Source: Epithemia pelagica (taxonomy: Eukaryota; Bacillariophyta; Bacillariophyceae; Surirellales; Surirellaceae). From it: a stretch of DNA of 64,000 nucleotides. A model generated the notes under the pieces. The model ran no database searches and had not been told where the DNA came from. It worked only from the letters and a program-made list of their open reading frames with translations. The stretch covers positions 620,001 through 684,000 of the forward strand of contig OX337240.1 of the NCBI GenBank assembly GCA_946965045.2, given 5' to 3'. Of this stretch, positions 10,227 to 20,927 are shown piece by piece (position 1 is the first letter of the stretch; each line of letters begins with the position of its first letter). The position numbers and the translations under genes are program-made.

Positions 10227-13200
10227 TTACGGTGGTGTTTTGAGGCGACCTGTCGTGGATCGTGTGCGTTTGGCTTGACTGTTGCCTTCGTTAGTAGCCT
10301 TCCTTTTTCCATCCTTGTGGGTGCTGGTATCATTTGTTGTGATACCTGATCCAGGCGTTTTTCTCGACTCGGGTGTTGTGTAATCGCTTGATCGTGCAGC
10401 TACTCCAGCTACTCCGGGAGGAATAATGCTTTGTGGCGTATCACCACTTCCTGACATTGCCTGCGCAACTGGACTGATGGTTGTGGCGGTTGATTCTACC
10501 CTGACCCCTGTCATCTGGTCTTTCAACGCAAGTAGTAAACCTTGGTCAGTGTCATCGTCGACGTCGACATCAAGAACTTCCACACCAATGTCTGGTTCAT
10601 TATCTTCCCCTTGCTCATCGTCATTAGTGATTGGAATGGTGACACACTGGATATCGTCGGCTTCCTTCACGGTATCATCACTTTCGGAGTAGAATTTCAT
10701 TAGACGGGATTCTGTTTTCTCCTCTGTTTTGTTCTCGGTTTTGTTCTCGTTCTCGGTTTCAGTCTCGGTACTTGTTGCTTCAATATTGCTACCTTGTTTG
10801 CGTTTGTTGTATTCTTTGAATTGGTACGTTGCCTTCTGAATGGCAATGGCCATTCGTAATTGTCGTCCCTGCTCGTCATCACCCTGCTTCTCATCACGAA
10901 CTCCCACTCCTCTTTCGGAAGTCACAGAAGCCTGTTTCTTTTCAGCAAATGGAGTTTCGACTGGCGTCTCGGTGGTACTCTCACGATCACCTCCGCTGTC
11001 TGTCTCGTTCATCACTGGCAGGGCAATTGCCGAGGTAGCCTGGTTATGTGCTAGTTCTTGTCCGTCTGGTTGTACTTCGGTTTGTTCACCACCATCATGT
11101 ACCTCCATAGCCTGTTCTGTGTCATCTACATCCTTGAGTTGCTTCTGGATTTCTGCTTCTCGTTCCAATATTATCTTCTGAAGAGGATGAGTCAACTTCT
11201 CAAGCGTCCTCATCTCGTTATGTTTTTCGTACATGTTCTTCATCAATTTGTTTTGATGATACCATGTACTAGCCGAGAAAACCCATTCTTGAAAGGCATT
11301 CGTTGGTGGTTTGGTTAACCATATCAGCGCCGAGGGGAACATAAACGGATATTCAGAGCTATGGTCCCTCCACCACTTCATCACATCGAAATAACGGGCA
11401 ACACCCAGGTAGTAGTTGTTCTTACAGTTGTCCTTGAACTCTGCCCATTGTGATTGCGACCACTTCTTCGAATCCTCTTTGAAATCGTCGGTCGAGTATT
11501 TCTTTATCACTACCTCCCACCTGTGATCTATCATTAGCTCGCACATTTTCTTGAAACTGTCCCAGCACTCTTTGCAAGAATCGCGGAGCTCGCCAATTAT
11601 CTTTGCTTCCGATGCAGCATTGTTTGCAGCTCCAGTGATTCCCAATAGATCTTGTTGTTTCTTTTCGCAAGCTTCTCGTATGGCAGCAAAGGCACTGGCT
11701 AACTTAGACTTCTTCTTTTTCTTCGTTGTCGTACCTGGAGCATTGTTGCTGTCGGCATTGTTGCTTTCGGTACCGTCTGTTGTCGTCGATTCCTGGGCTT
11801 GTTGTGCAAAAGCGGCACCAAGTCGAGACACTTTTCTATTCGAGAACTTGGTTACCATGTCTTCTACAAACATGGTTTTCACACGAGCAATGTCGTCGTC
11901 GTCGTACGCATTCAATTTCTTGAATAGTTGTTCGAAGATGTTGGCAAGCAAGGGGTTGCAACACATGGCCTTTTCAGCATCTTCGTCTTTTTCTTCGAAC
12001 ACGTAGGTTTGGTATTCCTTCACTACACGACGAATCAGTTTTTGGCTCGAGGGATGCAAATCATCAAAGGCTATCGGATCTCGACTTTCCTCCAAGTCGT
12101 CAATGGTTTTGGTAGCGTCCCATTTCGCCACTGTCTTGTCTGCCGTTTCAGTAACGGGCAAGCATTCAATTTCATCAAATTCCATCTCCATGGCCACGTG
12201 TCGGGCACTATATAATTCGAGAAGAGAAGCAGATGACGAACCTGGAGCATCAATCTGCAAGGATAAAGACACAGCTTTCAAGGGAGCAAGAATTCCTTCA
12301 AACTGTGAAAGCAATTGCCAAACCTGCTGGCTGGGGTAACGACGTTTGAAGTCAGGGTTGCCACCAATTGTGCGAGCGGCGTAGTCGTCCATGATCCATT
12401 TGTTACGTAGGAGACCAATTATCAGTAAAATACAGCCTGATACTCTGGTCTCATTGGGCAGTGGTATCATCATTACAACTGCCCCAATGCTTTCGGCAAA
12501 TTCTTTTAGTTTCTCGAATCGTTGAGGTGCCCGACTTGACATCAGCCATGCAGCGAAGTTCTTTGCGATGGAATAGGCCTCCACAAATTCAGGATTAGCG
12601 TCGATTACAACTTTGCTCCTGGTACGTTGAACTAAGCCTGTAGCGTGTTTTAAGATTAGTTCCGCCTTGTGCATGTCGCACTTGCCTTTGCCTCCACTAC
12701 CACCATGGCGCCGAGTACCAACAATATACTTTCCGGCAAGAACGGCCGACGCTGTGTTGTCGTTCACAGGTGCACATAAGTCGGTTTGTGAAAAGCCAAC
12801 TTGGTTTAGCAAGGCATGTGTGAGCTTGGCCACGTCGGCCGCAGAGTGTCCTTGGATTTCAGCAAGCCCAATTGGGATCCTATAAACTTCACAGTTGCGA
12901 GGGTCAGAAAACATTAACGTAACCCCGAGTACATCGCTTCGGGGGCCATTCCAAATGTCATGGCAGATTGTCCCAAACGGGATGTTCCGTTTGCATAGAT
13001 TGCGATAGGCATCCCGAACATTGTTTCCCAGTTCGGTGATGACGTAGAGGAATTCCTCGTAGGAATTTAGGCGCAATTTTGTGATCTCACGACGGCTCAT
13101 ATTCTCGGCTTTGGAGTCTTTCAATTGAAGACCATGTGATGTAGCAAATTTTAATAACGATCGAAATTCTGGTTTTTCAACAGTCGATGCCGGTAGGCAG

Positions 13201-13853
13201 CAATCGTTGACGAACTCGTAGATAAGTCGGCAAAATTCAGTCCGGATACCAGCCCAAGTGACAACTTGGCTTGTTGCAAACTGTCCAAGAGTAGCCTGAT
13301 TGTCCTGCTTGTCATCGTCAAATGAGATGTCTTGGTGACTCCCAGTTACATGTTGCGATATGTTTGATGTTTTGCCGGAACAGCCAATGATGGATTTGGC
13401 TAGAGGCACAGACGGATCGTTGAAACAAACTGGGCAGATGACACAGTATCGACAAACATGTTCATATTTCACAAACTTCTTGGGTATCGGCTTCTTCTTA
13501 GCAGGTTTCTTCTTGGGCCACAGTTTGTTTATGACAACGTATTCGTAAGCTTCAAACAGATTGATTACACCTTCATACATGGAATAATCACGCTTTTCAT
13601 CAACGGTTTCTTCAAAGAACTGGTCGAATTTTGCCCAGTCAATATGGATTGCCCATTTCCAAAGAGCTGTGGGGTTGTGGCCGAAAAGTTCAGGCAATGG
13701 CGAAGAAAGGAGGGGGACTAGGTCTTTTTCTTGTTTAATCAGAGAGTGGAACGCTCTTATTTCGTTGGATGATTCGGGGTTCACTGCTGCTTCGTTGTTT
13801 GGAGGTTTCTTCGACGACCGGCTCAAAGATTTCTTCTTGAAACCAGGAGCCAT
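10227..13853 (-). CDS. hAT transposase with BED-type zinc finger
   Basis: From the Met at 13853 the product is 1208 residues; the frame also has an earlier Met at 14012 that would add 53. A BED-like finger (CPVC then HVTGSH) lies near residues 140-173. The RNase H-fold core shows HDIWNG with the first catalytic Asp (about 299), VNDNTAS with the second (about 365), the hAT CxxH pair in KCDMHKAEL (about 392-395), and the C-terminal dimerisation block MKWWRDHSSEYP...NAFQEWVFSAS, which contains the catalytic-type Glu. A Glu/Thr-rich, Lys-rich tail of about 300 residues follows and is long for the family. No stop or frameshift breaks the gene, so the element may be autonomous. It would cut at the CAGGGTTGTGTAG ends. 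Confidence 0.9.
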   Translation of the reverse strand: MAPGFKKKSLSRSSKKPPNNEAAVNPESSNEIRAFHSLIKQEKDLVPLLSSPLPELFGHNPTALWKWAIHIDWAKFDQFFEETVDEKRDYSMYEGVINLFEAYEYVVINKLWPKKKPAKKKPIPKKFVKYEHVCRYCVICPVCFNDPSVPLAKSIIGCSGKTSNISQHVTGSHQDISFDDDKQDNQATLGQFATSQVVTWAGIRTEFCRLIYEFVNDCCLPASTVEKPEFRSLLKFATSHGLQLKDSKAENMSRREITKLRLNSYEEFLYVITELGNNVRDAYRNLCKRNIPFGTICHDIWNGPRSDVLGVTLMFSDPRNCEVYRIPIGLAEIQGHSAADVAKLTHALLNQVGFSQTDLCAPVNDNTASAVLAGKYIVGTRRHGGSGGKGKCDMHKAELILKHATGLVQRTRSKVVIDANPEFVEAYSIAKNFAAWLMSSRAPQRFEKLKEFAESIGAVVMMIPLPNETRVSGCILLIIGLLRNKWIMDDYAARTIGGNPDFKRRYPSQQVWQLLSQFEGILAPLKAVSLSLQIDAPGSSSASLLELYSARHVAMEMEFDEIECLPVTETADKTVAKWDATKTIDDLEESRDPIAFDDLHPSSQKLIRRVVKEYQTYVFEEKDEDAEKAMCCNPLLANIFEQLFKKLNAYDDDDIARVKTMFVEDMVTKFSNRKVSRLGAAFAQQAQESTTTDGTESNNADSNNAPGTTTKKKKKSKLASAFAAIREACEKKQQDLLGITGAANNAASEAKIIGELRDSCKECWDSFKKMCELMIDHRWEVVIKKYSTDDFKEDSKKWSQSQWAEFKDNCKNNYYLGVARYFDVMKWWRDHSSEYPFMFPSALIWLTKPPTNAFQEWVFSASTWYHQNKLMKNMYEKHNEMRTLEKLTHPLQKIILEREAEIQKQLKDVDDTEQAMEVHDGGEQTEVQPDGQELAHNQATSAIALPVMNETDSGGDRESTTETPVETPFAEKKQASVTSERGVGVRDEKQGDDEQGRQLRMAIAIQKATYQFKEYNKRKQGSNIEATSTETETENENKTENKTEEKTESRLMKFYSESDDTVKEADDIQCVTIPITNDDEQGEDNEPDIGVEVLDVDVDDDTDQGLLLALKDQMTGVRVESTATTISPVAQAMSGSGDTPQSIIPPGVAGVAARSSDYTTPESRKTPGSGITTNDTSTHKDGKRKATNEGNSQAKRTRSTTGRLKTPP

Positions 13854-15056
13854 GCTGGAAGGAATAGAGGTGCAGGGGGGATGGTGCTGAAATGAGAGGC
13901 GTCTGGCTGTTCCGACTGTGAGAAAAACCAACGAGGACTGCTGTGTTGAAGCAAAGATACCATGACGGTCATTCATAATATGTGCCTTGGGCTTGGGTAT
14001 GGTGTAGGTCATGAGTTGATTGTTGTTTGTTTTGTCTGTTTCTGAGAGTTTCGTATGAAGAAGGTGCAGTGATTAGTGTATGTGTACATACACAGGAGAA
14101 TGGAATGACTGACTTAGGGAGTTCTGGGTAGTGACTTCAGATAATGACTTCAAGTAAGATACTTTGGGCCTAGTGCGAAGTGAATTGGGAATGACAAGTC
14201 TCACGAATCAAATGGTTGGGAATGACTTGTGGAATTAAAGTAAGTGGAATAGGGAATGAGACTTGACTTGGAGAATTTAATGCGTATTCCCCAATGGGTT
14301 AGAATTGACTAGGGAATATACATTCAGTATATCATGTCGTGGTGAATGGAATGGAATTGCCGAAAATTATTTGTAAAATCAAGTCAAAGTCAGTAATGAC
14401 TTGTGACTTAGTGACTTATGACTTCACAACCCTATTCTCTATTCTGTAGTACAAAACTAACATCTATGGCATTGTACGTGACTTTGTGATTTACTTTCAC
14501 CGACTATCCAGTCATTCAGTCAAATACTCATTTTCTCCCCTATTTACTTTCAGTCTCCCAGTCAATCACCGACATATTTCCATACTGACTATAGTCATCT
14601 AAGTCAGTCACACCTCATTCCAGGTCCATACTTTTGGTCTCCAAGTAAGTCCCTTCTATATTCGCCACTGTATTATTAGTACCTAAGTCAATCACCTCAT
14701 TGTCCTTCGAATGACTTGCCAATTCAACACTAAATTCCCCCCCAAAACGAACTAAATTAGCAATATCTCTTCACTAAGTCAATGACTAAAGGGGAAAATT
14801 ACATGAATTCGCTAAGTCTTCAGTAAGTCAGGTCAGTAAGAGAGTTGTGACTATAGTACTCTAGTAGAGAAAGCTTCAATATGGTGGGGGACTATAGTCG
14901 CTTAGTCAGGTACTTATCAGGTGGAGAGATGACTACAAGTAATTCAGTAAGTCAGTTGCGTGATGTGTTAGTTACTGCATAGTATCTAGTAAACTAGCTA
15001 CTAGATATTTTCCTGACTACTAGTCAGCTAGTCATGAAGAATTCAATATGTCATTA
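13854..15056. promoter_or_regulatory. Right subterminal region of the hAT element and transposase leader
   Basis: From about 14090 the sequence is dense in short direct and inverted GACTTA, AGTCAGT, TAAGTCA and AATGACTT motifs, dozens in under 1 kb. This matches subterminal transposase-binding arrays in hAT and CACTA elements. The transposase promoter must lie here. No other gene is supported. Confidence 0.6.
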
Positions 15057-15069
15057 CTACACAACCCTG

Positions 15070-15468
15070 ATCCCAAACCACTTTCTCGTCCATGAAAACT
15101 TGCTCGCGAACGCACTGGGACAATGTCGCTCGTACTGTTATCTTCATACTAGCTAGTCCGGGATCCCAAAAAATTCGATACCGACAAACGATAAACAATT
15201 ATGAAAGAGTGAGTACAATAATAGTCTAGAGTACTCAGTGAAAAAGTGAAAGTGGGCACAAAAAATAATAATCTCTTTAGAGACGACCCGCCAGCACACG
15301 ACAACACAACAAGGATATCTTGTTTGTGTTTTGCGTCTTGTGATTCCTTTCAGTGTTGTTGGTATCTCTTTCTCTCTTGATCCTCCATGGACCAACCCAT
15401 TTCGGCGCACCACCACAGTATGAATATTAGCACCATGGAATCGGTGAACATGGCACCACCACCAGTCA
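15070..15468 (+). repeat. Duplicated promoter plus first 27 codons, copy A
   Basis: This stretch matches 20530-20927 with few differences, mainly a short length change near 15350-15360. The match runs through the ATG at 15387 and stops abruptly after CCAGTCA at 15468, so both genes start with the same 27 residues (MDQPISAHHHSMNIS...APPPV). With 6440-6490 it is one duplicated block split by the hAT insertion. Confidence 0.93.
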
Positions 15469-18305
15469 GTAGCATTTCCTTCTCATCGATTCGAAGGAGT
15501 CCTTTTGTAGAGCGTCACATCACAATGACATCCAGCAACTGCAACAAAACGAGTTGTTGTACCCCAAAGGACAAAGATGCCGGGTCTCTTCGAACCTCTT
15601 CGACCTGCGCTTCGGCTTCGTCGCCGGTGGTTTCCATTGTGAGCAACGAGAGTCGTGGTGTCTCGTTTGGAAGATTTACCTTTTTGGGCTTTCTCGTGGC
15701 CGTGGCGGGTCTCTTGGGATGGTTGGGCTTCTTTTTGTTGGCCAACGCCGAACAAAATTTGGTCAATGAACAGTACTACGTCATGACCGCCCGGGCGCTG
15801 GAGACTGTGAGGAGTGTGGCAGTACGTAGAGGACGAGTTGGGCCGTTGGAACATGCGTAGTAACGTGCTGTGTGCCTCATTTTGAACTTTTTTCTCCTCT
15901 CAATAGAAATACAAGCTACAATATGGTACTCGCACCATGGCGGAAGTAGCTGCCTATACGTTCCCCGACGCTGAACAATGGCCCTATGTTTGGATCGATG
16001 GGTACTGGAAGATTGTTGAAAATGTGCTTCCCACATCCTTAAACACGGGAATGAATCTAGCACCCTTGGTAGACCCTGCCAAGGTCAATGTTTCGCAATT
16101 TGAAGACTTTGTGTATGGAAAATTTGCCGAGGTATTTCCGGAACATCCGTTGATGGGCGCCCGAAGTCATTTCGGAAAAGGAATCTGGGGTACGCAACCT
16201 TTCGTGTTGTTTCTTTGCAGATCAAACTTTCCGTTCACTCACGTCGTCTTTCCTCACTTGATTTTCTAGCCATTGACCCTTCGATTGGGACACAAGACAA
16301 TCGTTATCACGACACTACGGGAGTGTCCATCCATGGAAGCGATCGTGTGTTGCTCGCACCAAAGGTCCAGGGTTCATGGATTGGTGTCATTGACTCCGAG
16401 TGGGTCATGATGAATGTACACGGCTTCAACAATCAAGGAAAAGCTGTCGATTACGTCATGGATTGTGTCGAGGAGCGAGCCCTAGCTGACGACCCGGACT
16501 CTATCAATTGCCAGGCGGTTAGTCCGATGGAGCCGTCCAAGCCTCCAGCCGAGCATTTGGGCATGTTTGGGTTCGTGGCGACTCCCATCTACCCCGCAAA
16601 TGACCCAACCACGTGCGTTGGATTCATTTTTGGACTCGTGTACTTTTCCGAGCTCTTGGAGGAAATGTATCCTGGAGATTACGAGGGCATTGACTGCGTA
16701 TTCACCAGCAGTAGTGAGCAAACCTTCACATACTCGTTGCAGAACGGATCTGGCGTATTCCGGGGACAAGGTGATTTGCACAATGACAAGTACGATGAAT
16801 TCAAAATGGAGACAGACTTGTTCGAACCCAATACCATGTCTAAGAAATCTGTGCAATACCACTGCGCTTGCTATCCGAATGATGACTTTGGTGAGATATA
16901 TGCGACCAAAGCACCCGCCATTGCCGCCGCTGGGGCAGTGTTGATTATCTTCTTTGTTTCGGCGCTTTTCTTTTTATACGACAGATGCGTCCGCAAAGAA
17001 TTCAATGCTCGCAAAGAGCTGCTGGAAGCAAAGCGCAAATTCGTACGTTTTGTGAGCCACGAAGTGAGGACTCCCCTCAACTCTGTCGCGATGGGATTGA
17101 AGCTGATGCAGGATGAAATGAAAAAGAATAAGGGAGCCACAACGTGCAATAATAACGGCGAGTCTTGGGTTGATTTGGTCGACGAAATCCAAAACAACAC
17201 ACAGTGTGCCGTTGACGTGCTTACAGATTTATTGAATTACGACAAGATTGAAAACGGCAGAGGTCTCACGTTAGAGCTAACCGTCATTCCAATCTGGAGT
17301 CTGATTGAGAAAACGGTACAGGAGTTCAAGCTGCCACTGGCCTCCAAAGGCATTACGCTGCACTTTGCGCTGCCCATGACGCAAAAGCCGGAAGCGGTCC
17401 ATCAAAAGGTTGTGGGCGATCGCGTGCGACTGGCGCAAGTGCTGCGCAACCTCATGAGTAACGCTTGCAAGTTCACTCCCAATGGAGGCGACATTACGGT
17501 GGAGGTCCAGTGGGAGGAGTTGCCGCAGCACACAGCATCGACGCCACGCGAGTTTGTGGTAAAGGGAAATGAAACGGTCACGGGCAAGTCCTCGGGTGAA
17601 CTCGTTTTAACCGTCCAAGATACAGGCGCGGGTATGACGCGAGAGCAATTGAAGAAGCTGTTTGGCCAGGGAGTCCAATTCAATGTCAATGACCTTCAGC
17701 ACGGCAATGGGTCGGGACTAGGACTGTACATTACCAAGAGTATTGTAGAAAGCCACAACGGCCGGCTGACCTGTGATTCGGCCGGTATTGGTTTGGGTAC
17801 AACGTTTACCATGACGCTTCCTTTGTACAACTTTCCCCAAAGCAAGCTCGATATTGAATTGGGACAAGGGCCCAGCGTCGAGAAAAATCTGTCCTATGTC
17901 GATTGGAAACTTCGCATCTTGGTGGTCGATGACGTTCTCACGAATCGCAAGTTCCTCGCCCGGCTTTTGTCCAACAAGGGCCACACGGTCGAACAGGCCG
18001 AGGATGGCGACATTGCCGTAACCAAAGTCCAAGAGGCGGAGCAAGCAGGCAGGCCCTTTGACCTCGTCCTGATGGACTACGAAATGCCGACCATGAACGG
18101 ACCAACGGCTTCCAAACTTATACGGCAAAATGGCTCTGACGTCTACATTGCAGGTGTGACAGGCAACCTCATGCCCGAAGATGTCGAGTACTTTCAGGCT
18201 TGTGGAGCTGGCGTTGTTCTCTCCAAGCCCTTGAAGATTAGCGATGTAGAAGACTTGATTGTTGAACAAAACATCACGGGGCGCACTTGCGAGAATAGTA
18301 CATGA
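15387..18305 (+). CDS. Membrane hybrid sensor histidine kinase with receiver domain, three exons
   Basis: Exons 15387-15821, 15907-16189 and 16270-18305 join in frame across GT-AG introns of 85 and 80 bp, giving 917 residues. An alternative first donor at 15807 is also in frame. Two membrane segments (about 97-119 and 454-476) enclose a CHASE-like external sensor region. A HisKA domain follows with the phosphoacceptor His503 in VSHEVRTPLN. The HATPase shows NLMSNACKF, DTGAGM and GSGLGLYI. A C-terminal receiver has DD at 793-794, the acceptor Asp842 in LMDYEMP and Lys892 in SKPLK. It should sense an outside signal and relay phosphate within itself and onward. Its promoter and first 27 codons are shared with the gene at 20846, and a hAT element sits 317 bp upstream of the ATG. 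Confidence 0.93.
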
Positions 18306-18846
18306 ACAACAATGAGGCCTTGCGCGCTGGGGAGGGTTGTTTGGGAGTACATCAAGGCCGCATGTCACGCACGACTTTTACAGAACTCGCCCAAAGCCTT
18401 TTTCTCTGTCTTATGAGCCATTGGCGACTGCAATCAAACAGGAGGCATAATGTTGTAGGGGCAGGTGTCCATCGGACAAGCAACGGCAACAACAGGTCCT
18501 AAAACTCCGTCCTTGACCTTCGGTAAAGTAGCTGTTCATGTACCAGGACACTGCGAGACAAATTTAGAGTAGTAACCGCAATTTCTGGACGGGCAAAAGT
18601 GCACCAAAGTATAATACCACATCGTTCTATTTGTCAAGTCGCTCCGTCGCGAGCCGTTTCTCGTTCGGGTTATAAATGACACATCTTTTTTTCTCCCTGC
18701 AGCCGTGGGACGAATGGTTGTCGGATTCATCTGTTTTTATAGTGACATGGAGAATCACCACAGAGACATAGCTTGGACGTTGTAGTGTTGTTGGAGTAAA
18801 TGCTTTTCGTTCAAGGCCGTCTCTACTGGGAGTGTGGTTGGCCCGT
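18306..18846. other. Intergenic region between convergent genes
   Basis: This stretch separates the 3' ends of the histidine kinase (plus) and the hydrolase-like gene (minus). No gene, repeat or RNA structure was recognised. Confidence 0.6.
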
Positions 18847-20278
18847 TTAGGATTCCATTCGACCAAAGAGGGTTCGCTGAAGCATATTCAGGGTTTGCTT
18901 CCATGCCTTGTCGGCGGCTTGGGCTTGATAGGCAAAGGCCTCGTGAGGATTCCAGTCTTGTGCCGGATTGGTAAACCCATGACGAGCCTGGGACAATTGC
19001 AACAAGGAAGTGCGGGCATATCCCAAGTCTTGCAAGACGGTCAAGGCTTGTTCCAAGGACGATGCTGAAACAAAGGGATCCTCCACGCCATGACAAATCA
19101 AGACTTCGGCCATTTCATGAGGACGACGAATCAGATGCAGGTGCATCACGACAGCCATCAAACACACCATGAAAGGTTGCCATGGCGCGAACCGCGGGAA
19201 CTTGCAGTTTGGCGACTTGGAGGACGGCATGTCCCCCCAAACACCAGCCCAATACGGCCAGGGGACGACATTCCTGCAGTGTTGAGGATGATGATGATGA
19301 TTGGACCACGTCCAGAGCGGCTTGCACACGGTCCCGCAACCCTTGGCGATCACCTCCTAAAATATAATCGCGTTCTTGTGTGTATCGCGTACGATCGTCC
19401 GCATTCCAGGCCCATCCCGTCTCATCCGACAAGACATCGGCAATCAAAACCACCACGTCTTGTCGTTGTTCTTGTGCAACAGACGAGGACGGCTGTGCCA
19501 CAAATTCATGATTGACCAGGGCCGCCGCCTTGTACAAGAGAAACAAATCGAGAGGACCGGCTCCGGTATGAAAGAAAATGACAGCCGGTGTGGTGGTGCT
19601 CGTCGCCGAGACGGGAGACGTGTCGTCGTCACTGGAAGAAGATGGAGGACGACGAATCCGATGACCATACAGGGGTGTGGTGGTTGTCGTGCCATCATTG
19701 CTGGTCGTCGTATACGTATATTGACACTGACACCATTCGGCTTCCCACACGGTTTCGGAAGTGGCTTCTTCTTGTTTCCAGGCGTCCAAGACGGCTTGAG
19801 CGTAGGCGACATTTTTGGCCAATTGGGGTTGGCCGTCCTCTTCTTGTGGTTGACACAGTGTTTGTTCCAACAAACAGGGTGCCGCCACCAAGGATTCTGG
19901 ATTTAACGACGTCCACTCGGACAATTGAACGCTCGTCGTGATTGCAGCGTCGCCGTTGTTGTTGCTTTGCAGTGCCGAACGAGAGGAGGAAGAAGAAGTT
20001 GCCAAGGTACCACGAGACCCTGTTCGTGTTCGTCTTCTTCTTTTTTTACTTTCGCAGCTCACTGGGAGATGCACTGGACTCTTTGTGTCACACCACGAAT
20101 GGCCGCGATTCGGATGGTGGCTACGCACAAAAAAGGCCGAGTGGGGAACCAACCGCCAGGACGAGTCGGATCGAGTCGATGCAACCACAACAACAACAAC
20201 AACACTTGCCAACAACACTGCCTTTACCAATGCTACTACTGCAACAATCCCAGACGACGACAACGACAATACTCCCAT
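18847..20278 (-). CDS. Dienelactone-hydrolase-family protein, frame broken near 19104-19167
   Basis: The first frame (20278 to about 19115) starts with a hydrophobic signal-like segment of about 35 residues. It then has a long Ser/Thr-rich region and an alpha/beta-hydrolase core with the nucleophile motif GWCLGGH (Cys about 346). The second frame (to 18847) carries the rest of the triad: Asp in CHGVEDPFVS and His in ARHGFTNPAQ. Cys-Asp-His with GxCxGG is typical of the dienelactone hydrolase family. The frames differ by one base. Either a 1-bp indel breaks the gene or a 64-bp GT-AG intron (19167 down to 19104) joins them. That intron would remove the loop after ATFH, so I lean slightly to an indel, real or from sequencing. 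The substrate cannot be told; the N-terminus suggests secretion-route targeting. Confidence 0.75.
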
Positions 20279-20496
20279 GGTCTTCGTCGTTGGTGGGTGT
20301 CAACAGAGATGGATTGGAGAGTGATGGCTGCGGATGACGGATACTTGAACGCACCTACCTTGGTCATTGGTGCATCTTGCAGTTTGGGGTCCTGCGATCC
20401 ATTCCATTTTTCGGTCGCACAAACATCCCCAAAGTTGAGTCCCCTAATCCCACAATTTCTTGCAATGGCCCCTCGTTTCTCGTTTACGGCGCACGC
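20279..20496. promoter_or_regulatory. Upstream region of the hydrolase-like gene
   Basis: This part of the divergent intergenic region is not shared with the duplicated block and probably holds the promoter of the minus-strand gene. No specific motif is claimed. Confidence 0.35.
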
Positions 20497-20927
20497 GTCG
20501 TCCTACGTTGGGAGGGACTTTCTACGCGCATCCCAAACCACTTTCTCGTATATGAAAACTTGGTCGCGAACGCACTGGGACAATGTCGCTCGTACTGTTT
20601 GCATCATACTAGCTAGTCCGGGATCCCAAAAAAATTCGATACCGACAAACGATAAACGATTGTGTGATAGTGAGTAGTGAGTACATTAATAGTCTAGAGT
20701 ACTCAGTGAAAAAGTGAAAGTGGGCACAAAAAATAATAATCTCTTTAGAGACGACCCGCCGGCACACGACAACACAAGAAGGATATCTTGTTTGTGTCTT
20801 GCGTCTTGTGATTCCTTTCACTATCTCTTTCTCTCTTGATCCTCCATGGACCAACCCATTTCGGCGCACCACCACAGTATGAATATTAGCACCATGGAAT
20901 CGGTGAACATGGCACCACCACCAGTCA
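20497..20927 (+). repeat. Duplicated promoter plus first 27 codons, copy B (empty hAT site)
   Basis: This is the uninterrupted copy of the block seen at 6440-6490 plus 15070-15468. It contains a single ATCCCAAA at 20530-20537, the pre-insertion form of the hAT target. The shared part ends after CCAGTCA at 20927, inside the coding region. Confidence 0.93.

Larger units (their letters stand above)
6491..15069. mobile_element. Large hAT transposon with HhH-GPD glycosylase cargo
   Basis: The element is 8579 bp. Its ends are perfect 13-bp inverted repeats, CAGGGTTGTGTAG at 6491-6503 and the reverse complement at 15057-15069. It is flanked by an 8-bp direct repeat, ATCCCAAA, at 6483-6490 and 15070-15077. 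CAGGG ends and 8-bp target duplications are hAT hallmarks. A paralogous empty site with one ATCCCAAA exists at 20530-20537. Inside are two convergent genes, an HhH-GPD glycosylase-like gene (plus) and a BED-finger hAT transposase (minus). Both subterminal regions (about 7915-8190 and 14090-15056) are crowded with GACTTA/TAAGTC-type motifs, likely transposase binding sites. A separate TIR element is nested at 6557-7914. Confidence 0.93.
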
